64,000 nucleotides of DNA, taken from Phyllobacterium sp. T1293. Lineage in GTDB: Bacteria; Pseudomonadota; Alphaproteobacteria; Rhizobiales; Rhizobiaceae. The stretch spans positions 1,183,001-1,247,000 of the forward strand of contig NZ_CP088273.1 in the NCBI RefSeq assembly GCF_020731415.2, in the 5' to 3' direction. A program made the position numbers and the translations under genes. Within the stretch, counting starts at the first letter, position 1. The number at the start of each line of letters is the position of its first letter. Shown in pieces: positions 54,555-62,523 of the stretch. The notes beneath the pieces were generated by a model, which was given only the letters and a program-made list of their open reading frames with translations, did no database searches and was not told the DNA's origin.

Positions 54555-54858
54555 TGCTTCCTCCGTTTCAGGCTTTCGTATTCTGCAATGCTAGAGCCTT
54601 TCCTGCCGAAATTGAACCAGTTCTGTTCGGACAAAGGAAGCGCAATGAAAAAAGCCCAATCCTCAAGGGGTATGAGGATTGGGCTGTGTTGGCTTGTGGG
54701 GGGAAAGCCAAGGCTGGTTGGGGTACCAGTACCCATACAATGTGTCAGCGGGGGATTGGTTCCATGACAATTGAAAATATTTCTGGCGCCACGGGGGCGC
54801 CGTTGAGATGCTGAACTTCGACGAAAACAGGGCGATCAGGATAATATCGGGTAACAGC
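54555..54858. other. Interval with terminator and possible small RNA
   Basis: About 300 bases. It contains the terminator at 54653-54685, the palindrome GGGTACCAGTACCC (54721-54734) and an inverted repeat GGCGCC-ACGGG-GGCGCC (54785-54801). I see no protein gene. The minus strand from about 54780 down to the terminator could be a short regulatory RNA or simply the 3' untranslated region of the 54859 gene. Confidence 0.35.
54653..54685 (-). terminator. Strong terminator on the minus strand
   Basis: AGCCCAATCCTC (54653-54664) pairs perfectly with GAGGATTGGGCT (54674-54685) over a 9-base loop. On the minus strand the stem is followed by TTTTT. Confidence 0.85.
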
Positions 54859-55011
54859 TTATGCGGGCAGGAGATTAAACAGCACGGCCAGATGGAACGC
54901 AAAAGCGCCCGCGAAAATCAGGGCGAGGATGGCCCGATCTTTGTCTTTGAAAATACGTTGGAATGCCGAAGCGCGCGCGTTGTGCGTGGTCGTATAGTCA
55001 GTGGACGCCAT
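54859..55011 (-). CDS. Small protein with C-terminal membrane helix, 50 aa
   Basis: Hydrophilic N-terminus (A-S-T-D-Y-T-T-T-H-N-A-R-A-S-A-F-Q-R-I-F-K-D-K-D-R) and a single C-terminal helix I-L-A-L-I-F-A-G-A-F-A-F-H-L-A-V-L-F-N-L-L. The start at 55011 (GAGAGA about nine bases upstream) is preferred over 55047, which would add a Cys/Thr-rich stretch. No family recognised. Confidence 0.6.
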   Translation of the reverse strand: MASTDYTTTHNARASAFQRIFKDKDRAILALIFAGAFAFHLAVLFNLLPA

Positions 55012-55617
55012 CGGAATTGTTCTCTCTGTGCAGGTGGTGGCCATCATCAGGCATCCAATAGACGATTAACACGATAGAGATTACAATTTTCGCGAAAGGA
55101 AGAGTATGATTTTGCGCGTAGCAGCCTTGTTGTGGAAATAAATCCCGCATTTGAGTTGAGCGTAGCATGCAGGTTTAAAAGTGCGCCATTATCAATGTCT
55201 GCATGAGCTGGTGATTAATGACTGATCGACAGACTCATTGCCGCTGTTTCCAACTGGCAACTGTTCAATCTATCTGGTGCCGTGAAGTCGCTATACGACC
55301 CGTTTTAGATTTGGTTTCTCGAAATTGCCGCGAACGGCAAAACAAAATTGCCGAAAGGTCGCAGGTTGAGCAAAGCACAATCTGGTTTCGCGCTATACGA
55401 ATGTGCTGCAATGCGATTGTGAGCAGCTATTTACGTTTGATCTTGAAGAGATTGAAATCGAGTGGATGGATACTCATCTGAAACCGGTCACTAGTCTATT
55501 CATCGAAAGTCGAATGACGAAGACCTCTTGCACACCGAGCGAAGTGATCCTTCCGTAGCTGAAAGCCCGGACTTTGACGGTCCCACCTGCCAGAGTGATC
55601 CAATGAATGAGGAAAAA
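55012..55617. other. Non-coding interval upstream of the flavin reductase gene
   Basis: About 600 bases, more AT-rich than its neighbours, between divergent genes. Several short open frames occur, but none has a ribosome site together with a protein-like composition. It may include the remains of decayed genes. Confidence 0.4.
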
Positions 55618-56157
55618 ATGTCCGTCTTTCAGACAGGGGCGCGTGCCGCCCAGCACGAATTGACTGTGGAAGCCGATTTGTTCAAGGATTCCATGCGTCA
55701 CCTCGCGGGCGCGGTGAGTGTTATCACGGTAGGGCGTGGCAATGACCGGACAGGCTTTACTGCAACCTCGGTTTCGTCGCTGGCCATTGACCCGCCATCG
55801 GTGATTGTCAGCCTTAACAGGGATTCGTCATCATGGCCGGTGTTGCAGCGTCATGGCAGTTTCTGTGTCAATGTGTTGGCGCATGATCAGCGCCATGTTG
55901 CAGACAGTTTTGCCGGGCGGGGCGGGCGCAAGGGGATTGATCGCTATCTGGATAGCGAATGGCATGAGCTTACGACAGGAACGCTTGCTTTGAAGAATGC
56001 CCTGACGGTTCTTGATTGCGAACTTGATGACGCCATTGAACGGCATTCGCATGGCATACTCATTGGAAGGGTGCGCGCGGTCACTGTGCGCAAGAATGCT
56101 GAACCCTTGCTCTACTGGCACGGCGCTTACAGGCACATTACACCGCCAGTTGAGTGA
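55618..56157 (+). CDS. Flavin reductase-like FMN-binding protein
   Basis: 179 aa. FMN-binding split-barrel reductase, usually the NAD(P)H:flavin partner of a two-component monooxygenase. Motifs: A-G-A-V-S-V-I-T-V-G, G-F-T-A-T-S-V-S-S-L-A-I-D-P-P-S-V-I-V-S-L-N, S-F-C-V-N-V-L-A, and the final Y-W-H-G-A-Y-R-H. GAGG lies five bases before ATG 55618; an upstream ATG at 55603 and other in-frame starts are less likely. No monooxygenase partner is adjacent; the partner is not known. Confidence 0.88.
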   Translation: MSVFQTGARAAQHELTVEADLFKDSMRHLAGAVSVITVGRGNDRTGFTATSVSSLAIDPPSVIVSLNRDSSSWPVLQRHGSFCVNVLAHDQRHVADSFAGRGGRKGIDRYLDSEWHELTTGTLALKNALTVLDCELDDAIERHSHGILIGRVRAVTVRKNAEPLLYWHGAYRHITPPVE

Positions 56158-56161
56158 TGGA

Positions 56162-56407
56162 CTAAGTCACGATTGCGGTTATCGAACAGCCAACAAGAAT
56201 GATCGTGGCCAGCAAAATGAGGCCATATATCTTGGGTTGATTGAAAACCACGGCAGCGCCCAGAAAAAATGTGGCGCAAGACGCCGCAATCGTAAACAAA
56301 AACGCCTGCCTGTCGCCAGTGGCAATCGAGAACGCCATCAATCCTGCCAGTATCACTACGCCGAATGCGATAAATATCCAGGTTGCGAATGTTTCGTAGC
56401 GATCCAT
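56162..56407 (-). CDS. Small membrane protein, 81 aa (paralogue of 52112-52357)
   Basis: Three transmembrane helices (F-I-A-F-G-V-V-I-L-A-G-L-M-A-F, then F-T-I-A-A-S-C-A-T-F-F-L-G-A-A-V-V-F, then I-Y-G-L-I-L-L-A-T-I-I-L-V-G-C-S-I) with the linking N-Q-P-K-I-Y-G motif. Same length and layout as the protein at 52112, about 4 kb away. The start at 56407 (D-R-Y-E-T-F) matches D-N-F-E-K-Y of the paralogue; 56443 is a less likely start. Confidence 0.75.
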   Translation of the reverse strand: MDRYETFATWIFIAFGVVILAGLMAFSIATGDRQAFLFTIAASCATFFLGAAVVFNQPKIYGLILLATIILVGCSITAIVT

Positions 56408-56521
56408 GGGCTGCGTTCCTAGTCGGGCATGCTGTGTTTTCATGGCAGATTACATCGAAATAAAGACGGACAGTCAAATTGCGTTGACTGGTTGGCAAAT
56501 GCCCTCACGGCAATGCTCAAC

Positions 56522-56938
56522 CTAATGCAGTTTGTGGGGTAGTACACCTGAAAGCGATGGTTCGACGTTTTTTTGCTCGCCGGATGCAGTGCCGATGAGC
56601 CAGACACCGATAAGAATCAGTGTACTGCCGATAATCTGGAGTGTGCTGATATCTTCTCGGAAAATAAGCCAACTCGTTGCAAGGATCATCACGTAGCTAA
56701 TACCGGTCAAGGGAAATGCCTTGCTCAGGTCAAGCTGGGCCAATGCCTGCAGCCAGAACACGAAACAGACCACTTCGGCGGCGATAGCGGCCAGCATCCA
56801 TGGTGATGTAACCGCATGGATAAGCCAGGCCATATCGAAGCCAAGGCCGGTCATCTGTTCTGCGGCGAGCTTGATAAAGACCTGAAACAGCGTGTTGAGA
56901 ACTGGAATGGCAAACCAGACAAGGTTGATCGGCTTCAT
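56522..56938 (-). CDS. Small EamA/SMR-type membrane protein, ArnE/ArnF-like (cluster gene 8)
   Basis: 138 aa, four transmembrane helices, with the motif D-L-S-K-A-F-P-L-T-G-I-S-Y-V-M-I and a final helix I-I-G-S-T-L-I-L-I-G-V-W-L-I-G. This four-helix half-transporter form is used by ArnE/ArnF, the pair that flips aminoarabinose-undecaprenyl phosphate. It overlaps the acyltransferase gene by four bases (ATGA), and is the last gene of the operon. With the second small protein at 59771 it could form a heterodimer. Confidence 0.85.
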   Translation of the reverse strand: MKPINLVWFAIPVLNTLFQVFIKLAAEQMTGLGFDMAWLIHAVTSPWMLAAIAAEVVCFVFWLQALAQLDLSKAFPLTGISYVMILATSWLIFREDISTLQIIGSTLILIGVWLIGTASGEQKNVEPSLSGVLPHKLH

Positions 56939-58113
56939 GCGCCATCCTTCAATGTTTCATCAGCCGCAAACAGCGGTGAGGCGAGGCGCAACGCCCATTG
57001 AATGACTGGATTGCGATGCTTGAAGTACATGGTGTTGCGTGTCAGCTGACTGCCGAGGCGTATCTTGTTTTCGTAGTAGGCTTGTCCGCTCTGATAACGC
57101 GTCATGCCATGATCAAGACAATGGCGCAGATTGGTAAACCAGCTTAGATAGTACAGATTATAGGCACGGCCTTCGGCACTGTTCATGCAGAAGAACTTGT
57201 CGATCAGCGTATTACCATCATGAACCAGCAGATTGGCAGCCAGTAGCTGATCACCTGCATAGTAAAAGCTGCAGAACGAACGTCCCTGCATCTGGCTGAG
57301 AATGCCACTGAAATAATCAGACGTCAGTTCTTCAAACTGCCATTCGCTGCGATTGCGCGTGTCGTGATAAAGCGCCATGACCTGCGGCAGCAGGTTCGCG
57401 AAATCAGTGCGTTTTTCCACTCTGATTTTGTCGAAGGATTTCATTTTCCGCCGCATGTCCTTGCGCGTTCCGGATGAAAGCCTGAGCATATAGGTTTCGA
57501 TTGAGTCAAAATCGATATCGAGCCAGGCCGTTGGCAGACCGGGGATACCTGCAAATTCATGATCCGAAAACACCGTCGCAAAAGCATTTGTCGCTGGCTC
57601 CGGCACATCCTTGATACCGATAAGCGAGCAGCCGTTTGCCTTGGAATAATGTTCAAAGCCCGATAGCAATTGTGAATACAGATCGGCCTTGCGCCGTTCA
57701 AGCACATCAGGATGAAACCCAACAATGCCATTTTCAGTGCATGGCGAACCGAGGCAAGCCAGTTTGAGCGTCAGAAATCGGGAAAACGTCCTTCTGATAC
57801 GGCGCAGAACCTGACGCAACCGGCCTTCTTCGAGCGTTGTATCCAACTGGTAATCTGTCAGAAATGCGGGCATGGCTGCGAGCAATTGGCCATTTTCGAT
57901 AACAGTGACATAACGGAAGGCAAAACCTGCAATCCCAGCGTCCTCAATGGCAAGCAGGCAACCATAATCCTCTACTTCGCTGGCAAAGCATTTATCCCAT
58001 GCTTCCCGGCCGATATCGCGGATCGATTCAAATATGCGTGTTTGTGCCACGACAGCGATCTTTGCTGAAACAGGCGCGTGCTGTAGAACATGATCATGCA
58101 TAGGCTGGGGCAT
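56935..58113 (-). CDS. FemAB/BioF2-type N-acyltransferase (cluster gene 7)
   Basis: 392 aa with a GNAT-fold Acetyltransf_6-like second half: V-M-A-L-Y-H-D-T-R-N-R-S-E-W, then F-C-S-F-Y-Y-A-G-D-Q-L-L-A-A-N-L-L-V-H-D-G-N-T-L-I-D, and Y-Q-S-G-Q-A-Y-Y-E-N-K. Such proteins transfer aminoacyl or acyl groups to amines. The start at 58113 has GAGG six bases upstream and overlaps the hydrolase gene by 20 bases. Substrate unknown; within this operon it would be a candidate for acylating an amine made by the aminotransferase. Confidence 0.8.
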   Translation of the reverse strand: MPQPMHDHVLQHAPVSAKIAVVAQTRIFESIRDIGREAWDKCFASEVEDYGCLLAIEDAGIAGFAFRYVTVIENGQLLAAMPAFLTDYQLDTTLEEGRLRQVLRRIRRTFSRFLTLKLACLGSPCTENGIVGFHPDVLERRKADLYSQLLSGFEHYSKANGCSLIGIKDVPEPATNAFATVFSDHEFAGIPGLPTAWLDIDFDSIETYMLRLSSGTRKDMRRKMKSFDKIRVEKRTDFANLLPQVMALYHDTRNRSEWQFEELTSDYFSGILSQMQGRSFCSFYYAGDQLLAANLLVHDGNTLIDKFFCMNSAEGRAYNLYYLSWFTNLRHCLDHGMTRYQSGQAYYENKIRLGSQLTRNTMYFKHRNPVIQWALRLASPLFAADETLKDGA

Positions 58114-58912
58114 TGTTAGCCTCGAAGAATGCCGCTGTGTAGTCGCCAACTTTCTGGCGCTGCCGGTCGACATGGATCATATGATAGCTGTCTTCGATCC
58201 ATGTCAGCTGATGCGGTCCGCCAATGTGGCGGCTGATATAACGGGCGTGTTTTGGGCTGCTCAAATCATCTTCTTTGGCATGAAGGATGAGTGTCGGCGT
58301 GCGCATTTGCGGTAAGTTCCGTTTCAACTCCTTGCCAAGACGGTACATCTCGGCGATGCCCTTTCCGGGGAATTTATCGATAACGCCCTCTGCTTCCATG
58401 CTTACCATCATGCGCCTGATGCGCTCGTCCTTGATGCCAAGTGCCGAGGTTTCGCTGAAATTCAGCTTGGCGATTGACGGAATATGCGACAACAGCTCGA
58501 TAAAGGGTGAAAGCAGCCAGTAATAATGCGGTACATTCCAGCCGTCATAATGGAAGCAGGGCGAATAGATGGCCACGGCCTTGATGCTGTTTGGCCTTTG
58601 ATGGGCAGCCATCATCGATAATTTGCCGCCGATACAGATGCCGGCCGCAAATGTTTCATCGGTATAGGGGGCAAATTTCTCTGTTGCCTCATGCACACTT
58701 TCCAGCCAGTCCTGCCAGCGTGACCGCGTCAATGTTGCCATGTCAACGCCATGCCCCGCCAGAAGCGGAGCATAGACGCTGTAGCCTTTCCGGTTCAGCT
58801 GCCGGGCCAGCATTTTCATTTCCGCAGGCGCGCCCGTCAAACCATGGACGAGCAATACGCCTTTGCCATTTGAGCCTTCAAGGAAATAGCTCAATCCATC
58901 AGACATCTGCAT
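58094..58912 (-). CDS. Alpha/beta hydrolase with cysteine nucleophile (cluster gene 6)
   Basis: 272 aa. Alpha/beta fold: oxyanion region L-L-V-H-G-L-T-G-A-P, nucleophile elbow A-G-I-C-I-G-G-K at 90-97 with Cys93 where lipases have Ser, acid L-H-A-K-E-D-D, and histidine S-Y-H-M-I-H. Cys at this place occurs in dienelactone hydrolase and in PHA synthases, where it forms acyl-thioester intermediates. It overlaps the desaturase gene by 14 bases. A thioesterase/acyltransferase role fits better than a plain lipase, but this is inference. Confidence 0.85.
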   Translation of the reverse strand: MQMSDGLSYFLEGSNGKGVLLVHGLTGAPAEMKMLARQLNRKGYSVYAPLLAGHGVDMATLTRSRWQDWLESVHEATEKFAPYTDETFAAGICIGGKLSMMAAHQRPNSIKAVAIYSPCFHYDGWNVPHYYWLLSPFIELLSHIPSIAKLNFSETSALGIKDERIRRMMVSMEAEGVIDKFPGKGIAEMYRLGKELKRNLPQMRTPTLILHAKEDDLSSPKHARYISRHIGGPHQLTWIEDSYHMIHVDRQRQKVGDYTAAFFEANNAPAYA

Positions 58913-59774
58913 CGATCATATCCGGGTTTCTGTTTTCCGGGGCCATGAACCCAAGTGCGTGGCACGTACTGATGACGTGTACACCGGCCTTGTCCTGCTC
59001 TTCCTTGATTTTCTCATGGAAGTTGCGCAGTTCAGTCCAATGGGTCTTCGGGCGGTAGTGATGTTCAGCGTGGTAGCCATTGCCGAACCAGAGCCAATTA
59101 TAGAAGGTGTTATGGCTGCTCACGCCCCATGCAATAGGTTCATCTGGATCGCCGTGGAGGTGCTCATAATAGCCGTTAAGCGAAGAGAGGCAGTTTCCAA
59201 GATAATAGAAGGGCGCGAAAAAGAGCATCGCCTTCCAGTCCCAGAGAAAACCGATCGCAGCCAGACCGAGAAACGCATAAAGCTCGAAGCGGCCCCATTT
59301 GGCATCAAATGGCCGGTTCTTCGAGATGGCCTTGTGAATATCGCCGAGGCTATCGCGGAAGAAGCTCAGAAACGTATAGCTCCAGACATTCTCAGGCTCA
59401 CCATTCTTGCCATGGCGATAGATCGACAACCAGTCGATGGTTTCACCCTTCTCGTTCGGGCGATCGCTATTGCCCGAGTGATGGCGCATGTGAATCCACT
59501 GATAATAGGTCTGGGAGAACCCGATTGTCACCGATTCCAGCAGGCTGAACGCGTAGTTCATTGCACGGGACTTGAAATAGGGGGTGTGGATGAAGTTATG
59601 CGAAATGCTGTTGATGTTCCACGAGATCGAGACTGCGTAGAGCCCACCAAGCACAAGCGAGAGCCACAAGGGCCGGCTTTCGAAGCCGACGACCAGATAG
59701 ATATTGAAGAGAAGGTGAGCAATAGCTGCGAGTATGGGCGCGATATCCCACCTTGTATGAGCGAAGAGTTTCAT
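58899..59774 (-). CDS. Membrane fatty-acid desaturase/hydroxylase (cluster gene 5)
   Basis: 291 aa integral di-iron enzyme. Histidine boxes H-N-F-I-H at 59-63, H-M-R-H-H at 95-99 and H-A-E-H-H at 235-239 are intact, with hydrophobic helices between. It should introduce a double bond or hydroxyl group into an acyl or long-chain substrate in the membrane. The start at 59774 overlaps the stop of the preceding gene (ATGA); the reading frame that extends further upstream lies inside that gene. Confidence 0.92.
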   Translation of the reverse strand: MKLFAHTRWDIAPILAAIAHLLFNIYLVVGFESRPLWLSLVLGGLYAVSISWNINSISHNFIHTPYFKSRAMNYAFSLLESVTIGFSQTYYQWIHMRHHSGNSDRPNEKGETIDWLSIYRHGKNGEPENVWSYTFLSFFRDSLGDIHKAISKNRPFDAKWGRFELYAFLGLAAIGFLWDWKAMLFFAPFYYLGNCLSSLNGYYEHLHGDPDEPIAWGVSSHNTFYNWLWFGNGYHAEHHYRPKTHWTELRNFHEKIKEEQDKAGVHVISTCHALGFMAPENRNPDMIDADV

Positions 59775-60124
59775 AATCCTGTTGCTCCTACACAAGCCAC
59801 ACCGGCTGTTATGAACAGCACACCGGCTGCGTGGCGAAGGTTGATTTGTTCTTTGAATATCCATGCTCCTGCGAGCACGATGATGACATAGCTGAGAGCC
59901 ATGAGCGGAAAGGCGATCGACAGCGGCACATGCTCGAGCACGATGGTCCAGCCAACGAGTTCCAGCGCCCAGAAGATCACGCCGAGCCAGGTCACAGGTT
60001 TGATTAAAGCGGCGGCCAGTGCCTCGTTATCGGCGGAATATTTGAAGCAGACTTCCCGCGCGGTTTCCGTGAAAACGCAGAAGGCAATCAAGGCAAGCAT
60101 GTGGGGGGTCAACGTGCCGGTCAT
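59771..60124 (-). CDS. Small EamA/SMR-type membrane protein, ArnE/ArnF-like (cluster gene 4)
   Basis: 117 aa, four transmembrane helices, with V-P-L-S-I-A-F-P-L-M-A-L-S-Y-V-I-I and W-I-F-K-E-Q-I. The motif matches the other small membrane protein of the cluster (A-F-P-L-x-x-x-S-Y-V), but the sequences are clearly diverged, as in an ArnE/ArnF or EmrE-like heterodimer. It overlaps its neighbours at both ends by four bases. Confidence 0.85.
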   Translation of the reverse strand: MTGTLTPHMLALIAFCVFTETAREVCFKYSADNEALAAALIKPVTWLGVIFWALELVGWTIVLEHVPLSIAFPLMALSYVIIVLAGAWIFKEQINLRHAAGVLFITAGVACVGATGL

Positions 60125-61074
60125 CCCATCGCCTCCGACAGGACTTCGAGCAGCGCGTGATTGGCGGCGCTGTTGATGTTGGTTGTCATCGTAGGGTCAG
60201 GCGTTGCGTGCGGCTGATCAATGAAAATCTCGGCGCGTTTGGTAAATTGTGTCCACAGATTGCCGGAATAGGATGGTGTCGAATAGTCACCGGTCACATC
60301 CGCACCAACGATCCGGTGATGCCTGCTGATTTCCGTGATCAGTGACAGGACGTAGGGCAGGCGCATACGCCCCTGATCCCAGTTGGTAATTGCATCGTCG
60401 CGAACGAGAACATCCTTGTCGATCGTAAAATACACAGCCTCCGTTGTGATCCGCGACAGCAACTGATCAATGAAGTTTTCTTCACCGATCTCCGCGATGG
60501 TCTTCCAGCTCAAAACACCATTCTTCTGTTCATAGCTTGCACCGCTGCCATAGTCTTTACGGACACGGCTTGGCGCATGGCTATAGGGGTACAATTCCAG
60601 CTGTCCCTGCGCGAGCAATGACAGGTTTGCCCCTTTACGCTCGGGGCTTGTCAGATCATCGCTGCATACGCCCACGGTCACGATTTTTTCGAGATCAGGA
60701 TGCTGCAGGGCACGATTGATCCATGAGCCGCAATGCATGCCGTTGCCGAAATGCACCCAATCAGGATGGTTATCGAAATGGATGAGCGTTGCCGGGCCCG
60801 GATTGTTTTCAAGCGCAGCAGCCACAAGAAGCGCGGTGACGTGGTGAAAATCACCTGACCCCATAAAGCAGAGATGCGGTTTCTTCTGATCACCAATGAT
60901 GTAGCGGGAGATATTGCCGCTGAGGGCATCTATTGCGGGCTGATGCCCCCACAGACGGACCACGCGGCCATGATCTTCCGCATGTATCTGGCGCGCGCCT
61001 GTTCGCATACAGGCGCGCACGAAGTCTGGTTGCAACTCCAGCGCATCATCAAGGTGAAGAAGGAGGAGTTGCAT
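60121..61074 (-). CDS. Arginase/agmatinase-fold protein with altered metal motifs (cluster gene 3)
   Basis: 317 aa ureohydrolase-like fold. Positions equivalent to the manganese motifs are G-S-G-D-F-H-H (72-78, for GGDHS), H-F-D-N-H-P-D (99-105, for DAHxD) and F-T-I-D-K-D-V-L (216-223, for SxDxD). Most ligand-type residues (H78/H77, D101, H103, D105, D219, D221) are kept, so it probably binds metal, but it is not a standard arginase or agmatinase. It may hydrolyse an amidino or amide group of the cluster product. Four bases separate it from the aminotransferase gene. Confidence 0.82.
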   Translation of the reverse strand: MQLLLLHLDDALELQPDFVRACMRTGARQIHAEDHGRVVRLWGHQPAIDALSGNISRYIIGDQKKPHLCFMGSGDFHHVTALLVAAALENNPGPATLIHFDNHPDWVHFGNGMHCGSWINRALQHPDLEKIVTVGVCSDDLTSPERKGANLSLLAQGQLELYPYSHAPSRVRKDYGSGASYEQKNGVLSWKTIAEIGEENFIDQLLSRITTEAVYFTIDKDVLVRDDAITNWDQGRMRLPYVLSLITEISRHHRIVGADVTGDYSTPSYSGNLWTQFTKRAEIFIDQPHATPDPTMTTNINSAANHALLEVLSEAMG

Positions 61075-61078
61075 GCGA

Positions 61079-62500
61079 TTATCTCTTGGCTGCGCGCACG
61101 AAAAGCTGATCGAGCAGGTTCAGAGCCAGATCGATTTCTTCGCGTGTGATCAGAAGGTTTGGCGCCAGCGTGATAACGTTCTTGTAGTAACCGCCGACAT
61201 CCAGCACGAGACCGTACTTCTTGCCGTCGACAAGCAGATTGCCCTTCATGCCTTCATCGGACATCCAGTCGAGGGTTGCCTTGTCAGGTGTAAAGCCGTC
61301 TTCCTTGCAAATCTCGACACGCAGCGCGAGACCAAGCCCGTCAACATCGCCGATGGTTGGATGACGCTTCTGCAACTCTTTGAGGCCATCAAGGAAGTAA
61401 GCACCCTTTTCCATGATCGCTGCGCCAAAATCTTCTTCCTCGAGCATTTTCATGGTCTCGAGGGCAATGGCTGTGCCCATTGGGTTGCTGGCAAAGGTCG
61501 AATGCGTCGAACCGGGCGGAAAAATACCCGGGTTGATCATCTCTTCCTTGGCCCAGACACCGGAAAGCGGATTCAGGCCATTGGTGATTGCCTTGCCGAA
61601 GACGAGCGCATCGGGGGTTACGTCGAAATGTTCGATCGACCACAATTTGCCGGTCCGGTAGACGCCCATCTGGATTTCGTCGACCACAAGCAGGATGCCG
61701 TGATCATCGAGAACCTTCTTCAGTTCCTTGAAGAAATTCATTGGCGGGATGACATAGCCGCCCGTGCCCTGAATTGGTTCGACATAGAATGCAGCATATT
61801 CTGCCTTGCCGGTCTTCGGGTCCCATACGCCATTATATTCGGTTTCAAACAGACGCGCGAACTTCTGCACGCAATAATGGCCGTATTCTTCCTTGGTCAT
61901 GCCCTTCGGGCCGCGGAAATGGTAAGGGAATTCGATAAACTGGGCGCGATCACCGAAATGGCCATAACGGCGGCGATAGCGATAGCTCGAGGTGATCGCC
62001 GATGCGCCGAGGGTTCGGCCATGATAGCCGCCTTCAAAGGCAAACATCAGGCTCTTGCCGCCAGTATAGTTACGCACCAGCTTGAGTGAATCTTCAACAG
62101 CCTGCGAGCCGCCGACATTGAAATGGACACGACCCTTGGCGCCGAACTTACGCTCGGCATCCTTGGCGATCATGGCAGCCAGCTCAACCTTTTCGCGATG
62201 CAAATACTGCGACGCAACCTGAGGCAGTGTATCCAATTGGCGATGTGCAGCGGCGTTCAGACGCGGATTGCGATAGCCGAAATTGACGGCCGAATACCAC
62301 ATCTGCAGATCGAGGAACGGTGTGTCCGTCGAATCGTAGACATATGAGCCTTCGCAGCGATCGAAGAACATGGGGTGGTCGGTGTAATGGACCGTATCAC
62401 CATGGGAGCAATATTCCTGCTCGAGGGCACGAAGTTCAGCTTCGGATGTCTGCTGCGAGGCAGCATTGTCATTCTGCTTGATAGCAAGGTTGATGTTCAT
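61079..62500 (-). CDS. Class III PLP aminotransferase (cluster gene 2)
   Basis: 473 aa ornithine/diaminobutyrate-type omega-aminotransferase. PLP lysine Lys303 (A-L-V-F-G-K-A-I-T-N-G), cofactor loop V-G-G-S-Q-A-V-E and G-G-Y-H-G-R-T-L-G, and acidic V-V-D-E-I-Q-M-G-V-Y-R-T are all present. It transfers an amino group to or from the end of a carbon chain; substrate unknown. Its place between the phosphatase and arginase-type genes suggests it makes the amine of the pathway product. Confidence 0.93.
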   Translation of the reverse strand: MNINLAIKQNDNAASQQTSEAELRALEQEYCSHGDTVHYTDHPMFFDRCEGSYVYDSTDTPFLDLQMWYSAVNFGYRNPRLNAAAHRQLDTLPQVASQYLHREKVELAAMIAKDAERKFGAKGRVHFNVGGSQAVEDSLKLVRNYTGGKSLMFAFEGGYHGRTLGASAITSSYRYRRRYGHFGDRAQFIEFPYHFRGPKGMTKEEYGHYCVQKFARLFETEYNGVWDPKTGKAEYAAFYVEPIQGTGGYVIPPMNFFKELKKVLDDHGILLVVDEIQMGVYRTGKLWSIEHFDVTPDALVFGKAITNGLNPLSGVWAKEEMINPGIFPPGSTHSTFASNPMGTAIALETMKMLEEEDFGAAIMEKGAYFLDGLKELQKRHPTIGDVDGLGLALRVEICKEDGFTPDKATLDWMSDEGMKGNLLVDGKKYGLVLDVGGYYKNVITLAPNLLITREEIDLALNLLDQLFVRAAKR

Positions 62501-62523
62501 GAAGATTCTCTTCTGTTGTAGAT

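Noticed and set aside
54413..54736. 107-codon minus-strand frame at 54.4-54.7 kb
   Set aside because: It overlaps the 52-aa coiled-coil gene in another frame; that gene has the better ribosome site, and this frame reads through the terminator hairpin.
58959..59891. 310-codon open frame antisense to the desaturase gene
   Set aside because: The histidine boxes of the desaturase are on the minus strand; the plus frame has no family character.
61073..62089. 338-codon open frame antisense to the aminotransferase gene
   Set aside because: Shadow of the conserved PLP enzyme on the other strand; no start signal or recognisable motif.
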